Below the pieces are notes generated by a model, which had not been told where the DNA came from, searched no databases, and worked only from the letters and a program-made list of their open reading frames with translations. A stretch of DNA of 64,000 bases. Source: Cohnella baijiui (lineage in GTDB: Bacteria; Bacillota; Bacilli; Paenibacillales; Paenibacillaceae). Below are positions 52,578 through 61,633 of the stretch, piece after piece. The stretch lies in assembly GCF_020731285.1 (NCBI RefSeq), contig NZ_JAJFOW010000001.1:310001-374000 (forward strand), written 5' to 3'. How positions within the stretch are numbered: position 1 is the first letter of the stretch; every line of letters starts with the position of its first letter. A program made the translations under genes and the position numbers.

Positions 52578-54087
52578 GTCCGGCGCCTCCTCCCTGCTCC
52601 CGCCGCTTCACGGCTTGCTCCATCCGCCGTTTCATTTCCGGATTCAGCTCTTGCAGCCCATGGCGGATCTCCTGGTCCAGCGTCGCCCACCGGTCGCGGA
52701 ACGAGGCGCGCGGCAGGCTCGGGGTGACGCGGTAGCTGTTCCAGCCCTTGAGCGGTCCGAGCTTCGTTCGGATCTCTCCCTTGCGGACGACAAGCTTTTG
52801 CCCGACCTTCCCGAGCGCGAGAATCGCCTTCAGCCGCGAGGCGTTCGCCATGAGCAGGGCGAAGCCCTTCATGCCGGCCGCCTCAAGCTTGTGACCGTGG
52901 CCGGCTTCGACCTTGCGGCGGCGCAGGTAAATCAGCATTTCGTGGAGCGGAATCTTGACCGGGCACGCCTCATAGCACGCCCCGCAGAGGCTGGACGCGT
53001 TGGCGATGTCGTCCCATTCGGCGACGTTCTCGTTCAGCGCCGGCGTCAGGACGGCGCCGATCGGCCCGCTGTACGTGCTGCCGTACGCGTGTCCGCCGAT
53101 ATGGCGGTAGACCGGGCAGGCGTTCAGGCAGGCGCCGCAGCGGATGCAGTTGAGCAGCTCCTGGAATTCGGGATCGCCGAGCTGCAGGGAGCGGCCGTTG
53201 TCGACGATGATGAGGTGCATCTCGTCCGGGCCGTCCGCGTCGTCCGCCCGCCGCGGGCCGGAAATGCCCGACATGTACATCGTCAGCTTTTGCCCGGTCG
53301 CCGATCGCGGCAGCAGCGTCGCCATCACCTCGAGATCCTCGAAGGACGGGATGATCCGTTCCATGCCCATGAGCGTGATTTGCGTCTTCGGCAGGGTGGT
53401 GACCATACGCGCGTTGCCTTCGTTTTCGAAGAGCACCATCGAGCCGGTCTCGGCGATCGCGAAGTTGCACCCGGTCATCCCGATGTCCGCCTCGAGAAAT
53501 TTCTCCCGCAGCTTTTTGCGGACGAAGCCGGCCAATACGGTCGTATCCGCCTCCAGACGCTCGCCCGCCACTTCGGAGAGCAGATCGGCGATCTGGTAGC
53601 GGTTTTTGTGGATGGCCGGGATGACGATATGCGACGGCATCTCGCCGGCCAGCTGGATGATGTATTCCCCAAGGTCGGTCTCGATCGCTTCGACGCCGAT
53701 CTTCTCGAGCGCTCGGTTCAGGTGCAGCTCCTCGGATACCATCGACTTGGACTTGACGACGCTTTTCGCGGACTTGCGTTCCGCGATCTCGAGCGAGATG
53801 CGGACCGCCTCCTCGCCCGTCTCCGCGAAGTGTACGTGCACGCCGTTGGCGCGCGCGTTGTCCACAAACAGATTCAAGTAGTAGTCCAGGTTCGCAATCG
53901 TATGGAGGCGGATCTGGCGTCCGCGCTCCCGCCACTCTTCCCAATTGCCGTGGTCGGCCGATGCGTTTTTCTTCCCGTTGCGCAGCCGCTCGGTCGTGAA
54001 CTTGACCGCCTTGCGCAAAAATTCGTCGTTCAAGGCGAGCTCCGCCCGCTCCTTGACCGAAACGTGCGCCGTACCCGTCGCGCTCAT
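52564..54087 (-). CDS. lutB: Iron-sulfur lactate utilisation protein B
   Basis: 507 residues. LUD-type N-terminal part (EKIGVEAIETDLGEYIIQLA, GMTGCNFAIAETGSMVLFEN) and two 4Fe-4S motifs, CIRCGACLNACPVYRH and CGACYEACPVKIP, followed by a C-terminal helical tail. It carries electrons in L-lactate oxidation to pyruvate. The ATG at 54087 overlaps the lutA stop (ATGA). Confidence 0.93.
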   Translation of the reverse strand: MSATGTAHVSVKERAELALNDEFLRKAVKFTTERLRNGKKNASADHGNWEEWRERGRQIRLHTIANLDYYLNLFVDNARANGVHVHFAETGEEAVRISLEIAERKSAKSVVKSKSMVSEELHLNRALEKIGVEAIETDLGEYIIQLAGEMPSHIVIPAIHKNRYQIADLLSEVAGERLEADTTVLAGFVRKKLREKFLEADIGMTGCNFAIAETGSMVLFENEGNARMVTTLPKTQITLMGMERIIPSFEDLEVMATLLPRSATGQKLTMYMSGISGPRRADDADGPDEMHLIIVDNGRSLQLGDPEFQELLNCIRCGACLNACPVYRHIGGHAYGSTYSGPIGAVLTPALNENVAEWDDIANASSLCGACYEACPVKIPLHEMLIYLRRRKVEAGHGHKLEAAGMKGFALLMANASRLKAILALGKVGQKLVVRKGEIRTKLGPLKGWNSYRVTPSLPRASFRDRWATLDQEIRHGLQELNPEMKRRMEQAVKRREQGGGAGHGGH

Positions 54088-54812
54088 CCCAGGTTCGCCC
54101 CTTCCGCGAGCAGCTCGGCCAGGTGCATGACCCGTACCGGTTCGTTGCGGTAACGCAAGTTTCCCGCGATATTCATCAGGCAAGCCATGTCGAGCCCGAC
54201 GAGAACTTCGGCTTCGGTCTCCTTAACGTGGTCTGCCTTTTCCGTTACCATGGCGCCGGAGATGTCCGCCATCTTGACCGCAAACGTCCCGCCGAATCCG
54301 CAGCAGTCCTCCGCGAACGGCAGCGGAACGAACTCCAGCCCCTTCACGCGTTCCATGAGCGCCATCGGCTCGTCCTTGATGCCGAGCAGACGGGAGCCGT
54401 GGCAGGACGGGTGATACGTCACCTTGTGCGGGAACGTCGCGCCGACGTCGGTCACGCCCAGCACGTTCACGAGAAATTGGGTGAATTCGTACGACTTGGC
54501 TTGCAGCTTCAGCGCCCGCTCCCGCTGCGCCGGATCGTCCTCGAACAGCTTCGGATAGTGATGGATCATGCCCGTGCACGAGCCGGACGGCGAAATGACG
54601 AAGTCGCTGTCCTCGAACGCGTCGAGAATCGTCAGCGCGCTCGTCCGGGCTTCCTTCCAATAGCCGCTGTTGAAGGCCGGTTGGCCGCAGCACGTCTGAA
54701 CCCGGGGAAAGTCGAGCGCCACGCCGTATTGGGCCAGCACCCGGACCATCGCCTCCCCCACGCGGGGGTAAATCGCGTCTCCGAGACAGGTGATGAACAA
54801 CGACACCTTCAT
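54084..54812 (-). CDS. lutA: Lactate utilisation protein A (CCG domain)
   Basis: 242 residues with the two cysteine-rich CCG motifs: TCCGQPAFNSGY (residues about 40) and DCCGFGGTFAVK (about 165), plus SGSCTGMI and HPSCHGSR. It probably binds an iron-sulfur cluster and works with LutB and LutC. ATG 54812 is preferred over GTG 54821 because AAGGGG then sits 8 bp away. First gene of lutABC; no lactate permease is in the window. Confidence 0.92.
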   Translation of the reverse strand: MKVSLFITCLGDAIYPRVGEAMVRVLAQYGVALDFPRVQTCCGQPAFNSGYWKEARTSALTILDAFEDSDFVISPSGSCTGMIHHYPKLFEDDPAQRERALKLQAKSYEFTQFLVNVLGVTDVGATFPHKVTYHPSCHGSRLLGIKDEPMALMERVKGLEFVPLPFAEDCCGFGGTFAVKMADISGAMVTEKADHVKETEAEVLVGLDMACLMNIAGNLRYRNEPVRVMHLAELLAEGANLG

Positions 54813-54876
54813 GAATGGCACCCCTTTGGGATCAATCGATCGATGATTGCTTGCTTCATTTTATCAGTTTGTCAGG

Positions 54877-54887
54877 TTGTCAGACAA
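54877..54887 (-). promoter_or_regulatory. FadR/LutR-type operator upstream of lutA
   Basis: TTGTCAGACAA fits TNGTNNNACNA. It lies 65 bp upstream of the lutA ATG, and a further TTGTCAGG half-like copy precedes it at 54869. The core resembles the gnt operator (TTGTCGACAA). Confidence 0.55.
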
Positions 54888-54934
54888 GTTGAATATGGAA
54901 AGATGGCGCAGACGCGGCGCGTTCCCGCGCACCG

Positions 54935-54968
54935 TCGGCTACGTCGCCTCTCCAGGACGACGTAGCCG
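54935..54968 (-). terminator. Possible terminator after the rhamnose regulator gene
   Basis: Stem CGGCTACGTCG / CGACGTAGCCG with a 12-nt loop just beyond the stop at 54976; no T tract, so termination is uncertain. Confidence 0.45.
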
Positions 54969-54975
54969 GGCGGCA

Positions 54976-55743
54976 CTACACCGTCCGGACCGCGATGCCC
55001 CGATCGGCGAACTGCCGCTTCGTCTCCGCCGGCAGACGCCGGTCGGTGATGATCGTGCCGACGCCGTCCAGATCCGCCACGTGCGTGAACGCCTGCACGC
55101 CGAACTTGCTGGCGTCGGCCAGCACGACGACTAGATCGGCCATGCCGACCATCTTGTGCTTGACGCGCGCCTGCAGCTCGTTCGACTCGCTGATGCCGCG
55201 CTCGAGGTGAACGCCTTTGCAGGATAGGAACGCCTTGTCGACGTGATAGGCGTCGAGCGAGCGTTCGGCCAGCGGACCGACGAACGAAAGAGAGCGCTGG
55301 GCGAGCGAGCCTCCGGTAGAGATGACTTCGATCTTCTCTTTGCCGGCGAGCTCCATGGCGACCTTGATGGAGTTGGTCAGGACGGTGAGCGGAATGTCGG
55401 GCATTTCGCGCGCCATGTACCAGGCCGTCGAGCTCGCGTCCAACAGGATGCGGTCGTGCGGCCGGATGAGCTGGATCGCCTCCTGCGCGATCCGCTTCTT
55501 CTCCTCGGCGTGGACGATCTCCCGTTCGAAATACGGAATTTCCGGCTGCTGCTGCTGCTGATCCTTCACGCTGACCGCGCCGCCGTGCGAGCGCCGCAGG
55601 CGTCCGGCCTGCTCGAGCCGGTCCAGGTCGCGGCGGATCGTCTCCTCCGTGACCTTGCACAGCTCGCTCAGCTCGGACACCCGTATACTCCCTCGCTCGT
55701 TGACCAGCTCCACTATTTTTTCGTAGCGTTCCGCGACCAGCAT
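54976..55743 (-). CDS. DeoR-family regulator of rhamnose catabolism
   Basis: 255 residues. The helix-turn-helix is RYEKIVELVNERGSIRVSELSELCKVTEETIRRDLDRLEQAGRL (6-49) and the DeoR sensor domain is ISF-like with DASSTAWYMA, TNSIKVAMELA and ISTGGSLAQRSLSFVGP. Such proteins sense phosphorylated sugars, here probably rhamnulose 1-phosphate. A Gln run (QQQQQ) lies at about residue 64. ATG 55743 is chosen because GAGG is 6 bp upstream. It is the last gene of the rha cluster, 52 bp after rhaB. Confidence 0.85.
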   Translation of the reverse strand: MLVAERYEKIVELVNERGSIRVSELSELCKVTEETIRRDLDRLEQAGRLRRSHGGAVSVKDQQQQQPEIPYFEREIVHAEEKKRIAQEAIQLIRPHDRILLDASSTAWYMAREMPDIPLTVLTNSIKVAMELAGKEKIEVISTGGSLAQRSLSFVGPLAERSLDAYHVDKAFLSCKGVHLERGISESNELQARVKHKMVGMADLVVVLADASKFGVQAFTHVADLDGVGTIITDRRLPAETKRQFADRGIAVRTV

Positions 55744-55795
55744 AAGCAACCTCATCTCCACTGACTTGATCTATTTTCGATTCGGTCCGCGAGCC

Positions 55796-57274
55796 TTAGG
55801 GCCGCGGTAATCCCGTTACGCGCAAAAACCGGCCGTAGGCGTCGTCCCACGCTTCCCGAGCCCTCGGCTCGTATACGGCCACCGGGAACGAATCCCGGAT
55901 GACGCGGCGCGCTTCCCAGATGTCCGACAGCTCGCCCCGGGCGATCCATTGGACGGCCAGGTTGCCGATCGCGCTGCCTTCGGCGGGCCCCGCCCACACC
56001 GGCTTGCCGATCGCGTCGGCCGACCATTGGCAGAGCAGCGCATTCTGGATGCCGCCCCCGACCATGTGCAAGCCGCCGAACGACTGGCCGGACAACATTT
56101 CGGTCAGCTCCAGCACGTAACGGTACTTGAGCGCCAGGCTCTCCAGGATGCATCGCGCGACGGCGCCCGGCGCCTCGGGCGGACGCTGCCCCGTGCGAAC
56201 GCAATAATCGCGGATCGCGCCCGGCATGTCGCCAGGGTGAAGGAACGCCTCGTCGTCCGGCTCGATGAAGACGGCAAGCGGCGGCGCCTCTCCCGCCAGC
56301 TTCACCAATTCGGGAAACGCGTACGACTTTCCCGCCCGCTCCCACGCGCGCCGCGTCTCGTTCAAAATCCACAGGCCCATGATGTTTTTCAGCAGCCGAA
56401 ACGTGCCGTTCACGCCGCCTTCGTTCGTAAAGTTGAGCGCCCTCGCCCGTTCGTCGATGACCGGGCGTTCAACCTCCGTGCCCATGAGCGACCACGTGCC
56501 GCAGCTAAGGTAAGCAAACGAGCGATCCAGCGCCGGCACCGCCGCGACGGCCGATCCGGTGTCGTGTTCGGCGACCGCGTAGACGGGCACCGCCCCAACG
56601 CCGAGTTCCTCCGTCAGCGAAGGGCGCAGCGCGCCGACAAGCGTGCCTGGCTGCGCGATCGGACCGAACCACGACGCGGGCAGCCCCAGCTTGGCCAGCA
56701 GATCCTTGTCCCAGCCGCCGAGCGTCGGATTGTACAGCTGCGTGGTTGTCGCGTTCGTAAATTCGCTCTGCATTTCGCCCGTGAGGAAGTAGCGGAGCAG
56801 GTCTGGGATCATCAGGAACCGCTCCGTCTCCCGCAGGACCGGATGGTTGGCCCGCTTGAGCGCATATAGCTGAAAGATCGTATTGAAAGGCAGAAACTGG
56901 ATGCCCGTCCGGCCGAACACGTCTTCAGGGGGAATCTCGGCGAACAGCCGCTCCATCGCGCCCTCCGTGTGCCGATCGCGATAGTGGTACGGGTTGCCGA
57001 GCAGCTCGCCGCCCGCGCCGACGAAGCCGAAGTCCACCGCCCACGAGTCGATGCCGAGGCTATGCACCTCGACGCCCCGGTGCTTGGTCTTCAGCAGCCC
57101 TTGCTTCATCTCATGATAGAGCCGCAGGATGTCCCAATGCAAGCGGTCGCCGACCTGAACGGGGTCATTCGGGAACCTATGCAGCTCTTCGGTCTCGATT
57201 CCTTGGTCCGTCAGGCGGCCGAGCAGCGCCCGTCCGCTGCCGGCGCCGAGATCGTATGCGAGTATGCTCGCCAA
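55796..57274 (-). CDS. rhaB: Rhamnulokinase
   Basis: 492 residues, FGGY kinase. AYDLGAGSGRALLG at the start (phosphate loop with the rhamnulokinase-type AGSGR), GIDSWAVDFGFV, VAEHDTGSAVAAVP and a late MVGGGIQNALLCQWSADA are typical of RhaB. It makes L-rhamnulose 1-phosphate. The start is TTG 57274, with GGAG about 9 bp upstream; no ATG is available before the conserved loop. It follows rhaA by 63 bp. Confidence 0.9.
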   Translation of the reverse strand: MASILAYDLGAGSGRALLGRLTDQGIETEELHRFPNDPVQVGDRLHWDILRLYHEMKQGLLKTKHRGVEVHSLGIDSWAVDFGFVGAGGELLGNPYHYRDRHTEGAMERLFAEIPPEDVFGRTGIQFLPFNTIFQLYALKRANHPVLRETERFLMIPDLLRYFLTGEMQSEFTNATTTQLYNPTLGGWDKDLLAKLGLPASWFGPIAQPGTLVGALRPSLTEELGVGAVPVYAVAEHDTGSAVAAVPALDRSFAYLSCGTWSLMGTEVERPVIDERARALNFTNEGGVNGTFRLLKNIMGLWILNETRRAWERAGKSYAFPELVKLAGEAPPLAVFIEPDDEAFLHPGDMPGAIRDYCVRTGQRPPEAPGAVARCILESLALKYRYVLELTEMLSGQSFGGLHMVGGGIQNALLCQWSADAIGKPVWAGPAEGSAIGNLAVQWIARGELSDIWEARRVIRDSFPVAVYEPRAREAWDDAYGRFLRVTGLPRP

Positions 57275-57337
57275 ATGCGGCAGCTCCTTTCGTTTGGATG
57301 TCGCAGTGAACGCAGCGTTGCGAACGCCTCGCTTCGA

Positions 57338-58597
57338 TCAGCCGCGCTTCAGCAGCGTTTCCCGCTCGTACGCCTTGACCTCGGCCAGCCATTGCTCGCG
57401 CACCGGAACGCCCATCTTGGCGCAATAGTAGTCCCAGACGGCGCCGAACGGATACGATTTGAATTCTTCGACGAGCGCGAGGCGCGTCGTATAGTCGCCC
57501 GCGAGCTCGGCTTCGCGCAGCGGCTCGACCGGCTCCAGCATGGCGCGCAGCAGCGCCTTGATCGTGTTGCGCGTGCCGATGACCCACGCCGCGACGCGAT
57601 TGATGCTGGCGTCGAAGAAGTCGAGGCCGATGTGCGTCTTGGCGAGCAGGTCCCCGCGGACGAGCTCTTGGCCGATCGCAAGCAGCTCGTCGTCCAGCAC
57701 GACGACATGGTCGCTGTCCCAGCGCATCGGCCGGCTCACGTGCAGCAGAATGCCGTCGGCGAACAGCGCGAGCGAGGACAGCTTGTTCGAGATGACTTCC
57801 GTCGGATGGAAGTGGCCGGCGTCGAGGCAGATGAGCTTGTTGCGCTGGATGCCGTAGCCCATGTAGAACTCGTGCGAGCCGACGACATACGCTTCCGAGC
57901 CGAGGCCGAACAGCTTGCTCTCGACGGCGTCGAGATGGTAGGCCGGATTCAGCTCCTCCGCGAAAATGTCGTCGAGCGATTCCTTCAGCCGCCGTCTCGG
58001 CGCCATCCGGTCGACGGGCGTGTCCTTGAAGCCGTCCGGCACCCAAATGTTCGTGACGCAAGTCTGTCCGAGCTGCTCGCCGAAGTAAGCGCCGATGCGG
58101 CGCGAAGCTTTGCAGTGGTCGATCCAAAACCGGCGAATGTCCGGATCCGCGTGACTGAGCGTAAACCCGTCTCCCGACTTTTCGTGGGAAAAGCAGGTCG
58201 GGTTGAAGTCGAGTCCGAGTCCCTGCTCCTTCGCCCAGGCGACCCAGCGCTCGAAGTGCTTCGGCTCAAGCCGATCGAGCTCGACCTTTTCGTCGGTGTC
58301 TGCGTAAATGGCGTGCAAGTTGACCTTGTGCTTGCCCGGGATGAGCGAGAACGCTTTCTCCAGGTCCGCCCGCAATTCGTCCGGCGTGCGCGCGGCCCCC
58401 GGGTAGTTGCCGGTTACCGAGATGCCGCCGGTCAAATCCTGGTCGCGGTTGAGAAAGCCCCGCACGTCGTCGCCCTGCCAGCAGTGCATCGATATTTTGA
58501 TCTGCGCGAGGCGCTCCAGCGCCGCGTCCACGTCGATGCCGTGCGCTTCGTAAAGCGCTTTCGCGTCCTCGTATTGGCGTGTGATGATCTCTTGCAT
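57338..58597 (-). CDS. rhaA: L-Rhamnose isomerase
   Basis: 419 residues, the family length. Metal- and substrate-binding text includes [13 protein letters not shown] (residues about 34-46), [49 protein letters not shown] and [14 protein letters not shown]. It converts L-rhamnose to L-rhamnulose with Mn2+. GGAGG 9 bp upstream. It lies between the transducer-like gene and rhaB. Confidence 0.94.
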   Translation of the reverse strand: MQEIITRQYEDAKALYEAHGIDVDAALERLAQIKISMHCWQGDDVRGFLNRDQDLTGGISVTGNYPGAARTPDELRADLEKAFSLIPGKHKVNLHAIYADTDEKVELDRLEPKHFERWVAWAKEQGLGLDFNPTCFSHEKSGDGFTLSHADPDIRRFWIDHCKASRRIGAYFGEQLGQTCVTNIWVPDGFKDTPVDRMAPRRRLKESLDDIFAEELNPAYHLDAVESKLFGLGSEAYVVGSHEFYMGYGIQRNKLICLDAGHFHPTEVISNKLSSLALFADGILLHVSRPMRWDSDHVVVLDDELLAIGQELVRGDLLAKTHIGLDFFDASINRVAAWVIGTRNTIKALLRAMLEPVEPLREAELAGDYTTRLALVEEFKSYPFGAVWDYYCAKMGVPVREQWLAEVKAYERETLLKRG

Positions 58598-58634
58598 GCG
58601 ATGATTCCTCCTCGGGGCTTCGGCCCTTCATGGA

Positions 58635-59015
58635 TTAGGATGATGAGCGGATCGGAAAGGCGATGACCGACATGAGGGCGTTTTCCGCTTGGGTCGCGTC
58701 CAGCCGGCTGTACTGCACGATGATGCGGATGTCGCTGCGCACCTCGATGGCGTAGGGGACGCCGACCGGAATCGACGCCCCTCCTTTCGTCAGCGAGCTG
58801 GTGCGGATATGCTTGGTTCGCCTGGCCGGAACGACGACGAGGATGTCTTCGAGCGGCTCGCGGTCTTCGAAGAAGATCGTAAAGCTGAGCAGCGCGTCCT
58901 CCGCCGCCGTATTGATGACGCATACCGATTCGTGACTGACGAGGCCGCCCGCGCTTTTCTCCGGGATGTAGGCGTCCGGGATATACCATAACTTCTCGCC
59001 TGTGGCTTGAGGCAT
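58635..59015 (-). CDS. Anabaena sensory rhodopsin transducer (ASRT)-like protein in the rha operon
   Basis: 126 residues, a small beta-rich protein: LWYIPDAYIPEKSAGGLVSHES, FEDREPLEDILVVVPARRTKHIRT, GVPYAIEVRSDIRIIVQYSRLD. The family was named after a partner of cyanobacterial sensory rhodopsin but is also proposed to be a small-molecule-binding superfamily linked to sugar genes. There is no rhodopsin here. Its place between rhaEW and rhaA suggests a sugar-binding or enzyme-accessory role. AGGGGAGAG precedes the ATG. Confidence 0.82.
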   Translation of the reverse strand: MPQATGEKLWYIPDAYIPEKSAGGLVSHESVCVINTAAEDALLSFTIFFEDREPLEDILVVVPARRTKHIRTSSLTKGGASIPVGVPYAIEVRSDIRIIVQYSRLDATQAENALMSVIAFPIRSSS

Positions 59016-59052
59016 TTTGCGTCTCTCCCCTTCCGTTCGGTCGTCTTCCGGC

Positions 59053-61122
59053 TTAACGCGTGAACGCCGCAGGCACGCCCCCGTCGATCGTCAGCATGCA
59101 GCCCGTCGTTTTGGCGGACTTGGAGGAGGCGAAGAAGGCGATGCCTTCCGCGATGTCCCGCGGATAAATGTTCACGAGCAAAGTCGTGCGCTTGCGGTAG
59201 TACTCCTCCAACTGATCCGGCTCGATGCCGTAGGCGGCCGCGCGCTCGTTGCGCCAGTTGCTGTTCCAGATCGCGGAGCCCTGAAGGATGGCGTCCGGCA
59301 GAATCGTGTTGACGCGGATGCCGTATTCGCCGCCTTCGGCCGCGATGCAGCGGGCGAGATGCGCTTCGAGCGCTTTGGCCGCGCTGTAGGCCGACGCGTT
59401 TTTGCCGGCGTAGATGGAATTTTTGGAGCCGATGAATACCATGTTGCCGCCGATGTCCTGTTCCTTCATCCGTTTGAAAGCTTCGCGCGCCACGAGGAAA
59501 TAGCCGGTGCCGAGCACGCCCATGTTCAGGTTCCATTCCTTCAGCGACGTCTGGTCGAACGGGCTGGAGGTGGCGAGGCCGGCGTTGTTCACGATGATGT
59601 CGACGCCGCCGAAGGCGATCGCCGTCTCCGCGTAGGCCGACTGGACCGCCTCTTCGCTCGTGACGTCCATCTTCACCGCGATCGCGCGGTTTTCGCCGTA
59701 TTTGGCGTTGATCTCGGCCGCGACCTTTTCCGCGCCTTCGAGATTGAGGTCCGCCAGCACGACGTGCGCGCCTTCGGAGACGAGGCGGCGGGCCGTCTCG
59801 CTGCCGATGCCGCCGGCGCCGCCTGTAATAAAGGCGATCTTGCGGGTGAATTCGGCTTCCGGCGGGGCCAATGACAATTTATACAGCTCGAGCGGCCAGT
59901 ATTCCACGTTGTACGATTCGTTCTCGCTCAGGGAGACGAATTCGCCGAGCGCCGTCGCGCCCCGCATGACCGCGATCGCCCGGTGGTAGAGCGCGCCGCT
60001 CACTTGGGACATCGCCCAGCTCTTGCCCGTGTTGATCATGCCGACGCCCGGGATCAGAATGACGCGCGGAGCCGCTTCGAACATGACGTCGCCTTCGTTT
60101 TTGTTGCGCTCGAAGTACGCTTTGTATTGCGCCTTGTAAGCGGAGATGCTCGACTTGAGAACGGTCTTCAAGCCGTCGACGTCCTCCGCGTCCGGCGTCC
60201 AGTCCACGAACAACGGCACGACCTTCGTGTGCACGAGATGGTCCGGGCACGCCGCGCCGACCTGCGACAGCCTCGGCGAAGCTTCGCCGCCTACGAAGGC
60301 CAGCACGTCCGCTTCGTCGTCGAACGTCAGAATCATTTGTTTGGGGTCGCTGACCGCACCGCGGATCGTCGGCATGACGGCGGCCGCGATCCGGCGGCGG
60401 ACGTCGGCCGGCAGCGCCGGATGCTTGACCCCGCCGAACAGCTTGTCTTCGTTCACGCGCGCCTCGATGTACGCTTCGGCCTCGCTGATGATCTTGATCG
60501 TCTGCGCGTAACAGGCTTCGGACGTTTCGCCCCAGGTGACGAGGCCGTGTTTTTCCATCAGGACGAGCTCGGCGTTCGGGTTCGCCAGCACGCCTTCGGC
60601 GATCATCTTGGATAGCGAGAAGCCGGGGCGGATGTACGGCACCCACACGAAGCGGTCGCCGAAAATCTCCTTCGCCAGCGCTTTGCCGTTGTCCGCGCAG
60701 CAAAGGCTGATGATGGCGTCGGGATGCGTATGGTCGACGTGCTTAAACGGGAGGAACGCGTGCAGCAGCGTCTCGATCGAAGCGCGCGGGTGCTTGGCGT
60801 CGATCATGCAGTTCGCCAGGTAGGCGACCATGTCTTCGTCGGACATCTCCGCGCGCTCGAACAGCGGACGGATATCATCCATGCGCAAGCCCGTGAAGTT
60901 GCCCGCCTTCATCGTCGCCAGGTCGGAGCCGCTGCCTTTGACGTACATGACTTCGACGTCGCGGCCGCGGAAATCCTTCACGACCGTCTTCGCCGAGGTG
61001 TTGCCGCCTCCCCAGTTGCAGACGCGGCGGTCCGCGCCGATCAGGTTGGAGCGATAGACGAGTTCGTTCAATCCGCCGGATTGCTGCGAAGCGGCAGCCG
61101 AATCCCACAAGCTTTGTACCAT
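59053..61122 (-). CDS. rhaEW: Bifunctional rhamnulose-1-phosphate aldolase/lactaldehyde dehydrogenase
   Basis: 689 residues. The N-terminal class II aldolase domain (1 to about 410) shows CNWGGGNTSAKT, HVDHTHPDAIISL (zinc His pair) and MEKHGLVTWGE. The C-terminal short-chain dehydrogenase domain (about 425-685) shows FITGGAGGIGSETARRL, NNAGLA and SAYSAAKALEAHL (Tyr-x3-Lys). It splits rhamnulose 1-phosphate to DHAP and L-lactaldehyde and oxidises the latter to lactate, as in B. subtilis RhaEW. GGAGG precedes ATG 61122. It is the first gene of the rha operon. Confidence 0.92.
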   Translation of the reverse strand: MVQSLWDSAAASQQSGGLNELVYRSNLIGADRRVCNWGGGNTSAKTVVKDFRGRDVEVMYVKGSGSDLATMKAGNFTGLRMDDIRPLFERAEMSDEDMVAYLANCMIDAKHPRASIETLLHAFLPFKHVDHTHPDAIISLCCADNGKALAKEIFGDRFVWVPYIRPGFSLSKMIAEGVLANPNAELVLMEKHGLVTWGETSEACYAQTIKIISEAEAYIEARVNEDKLFGGVKHPALPADVRRRIAAAVMPTIRGAVSDPKQMILTFDDEADVLAFVGGEASPRLSQVGAACPDHLVHTKVVPLFVDWTPDAEDVDGLKTVLKSSISAYKAQYKAYFERNKNEGDVMFEAAPRVILIPGVGMINTGKSWAMSQVSGALYHRAIAVMRGATALGEFVSLSENESYNVEYWPLELYKLSLAPPEAEFTRKIAFITGGAGGIGSETARRLVSEGAHVVLADLNLEGAEKVAAEINAKYGENRAIAVKMDVTSEEAVQSAYAETAIAFGGVDIIVNNAGLATSSPFDQTSLKEWNLNMGVLGTGYFLVAREAFKRMKEQDIGGNMVFIGSKNSIYAGKNASAYSAAKALEAHLARCIAAEGGEYGIRVNTILPDAILQGSAIWNSNWRNERAAAYGIEPDQLEEYYRKRTTLLVNIYPRDIAEGIAFFASSKSAKTTGCMLTIDGGVPAAFTR

Positions 61123-61143
61123 GGATGATAACCTCCGAATAAA

Positions 61144-61186
61144 TGTTTGTTTTTATTTGTTTTGATCATATCATATTTGTTTGTCT
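61144..61186 (-). promoter_or_regulatory. DeoR-type operator repeats upstream of rhaEW
   Basis: Three to four TTTGTTT motifs (61146, 61156, 61176 and a related TTTGTCT) lie on the plus strand, AAACAAA-type repeats with respect to rhaEW, around an ATGATATGATCA dyad-like AT-rich core. DeoR-family regulators often bind such repeats. Confidence 0.5.
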
Positions 61187-61553
61187 TTGAATACTTCCTT
61201 TTCAAGCCGAAACGGATTTCGAGAGGAGAAGCGATACGATGAGCGGAGTCCAAACGAGAGCGGCGCGGGCGGAAACGAAGCCTTCTATATGAAAAATCAT
61301 CTTCCTTTCCCCTTTTGTCTCGAAAAATTGGGTAGTAAGCTTAAAAATCGAACAAAATGGGCCCGTGTGCCCCCATTTTGCCTTTATGTATTCGAAAAAT
61401 CATACAGAACGGCGTTGCCCGGGCCATCGAGAGTTTGCCGCTCCGGCCTACGCTGATCCCTTTTGTCGTTAAACTCCTGCTGTGCCATTTGCGTCGTTCA
61501 GCGTCGTTCAGCATCGTTCCGCCATTTGCGTCGTTCAAGTCCGTTTGCACGCC
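61187..61553. other. Gap with a hairpin and short direct repeats
   Basis: No gene is supported. AAAATGGG / CCCATTTT (61355-61362 with 61372-61379) is a hairpin without an obvious gene. GCCATTTGCGTCGTTCA occurs at 61484-61500 and 61521-61537, exactly 37 bp apart, with GCGTCGTTCA tandem at 61491 and 61501 and a variant at 61511. Confidence 0.6.
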
Positions 61554-61583
61554 AAAAAAACACCCATGCGTGCATGGGTGTTT
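61554..61583 (-). terminator. Terminator after the GNAT gene at 61634
   Basis: Stem AAACACCCATGC / GCATGGGTGTTT with a 2-nt gap at the tip, followed on the minus strand by TTTT, 50 bp beyond the stop. Confidence 0.87.
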
Positions 61584-61633
61584 CCTCTCACGATTGCGTT
61601 TCCGCTCGAATCGGGCGCACGCGGCTTCACGGA

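Noticed and set aside
52132..54153. 673-codon open frame antisense to lutB and lutC
   Set aside because: Shadow of the well-conserved lut genes in a high-GC region.
61181..61456. 91-codon plus-strand open frame in the gap upstream of the rha operon
   Set aside because: No ribosome site and no family features; it runs through the orphan hairpin.
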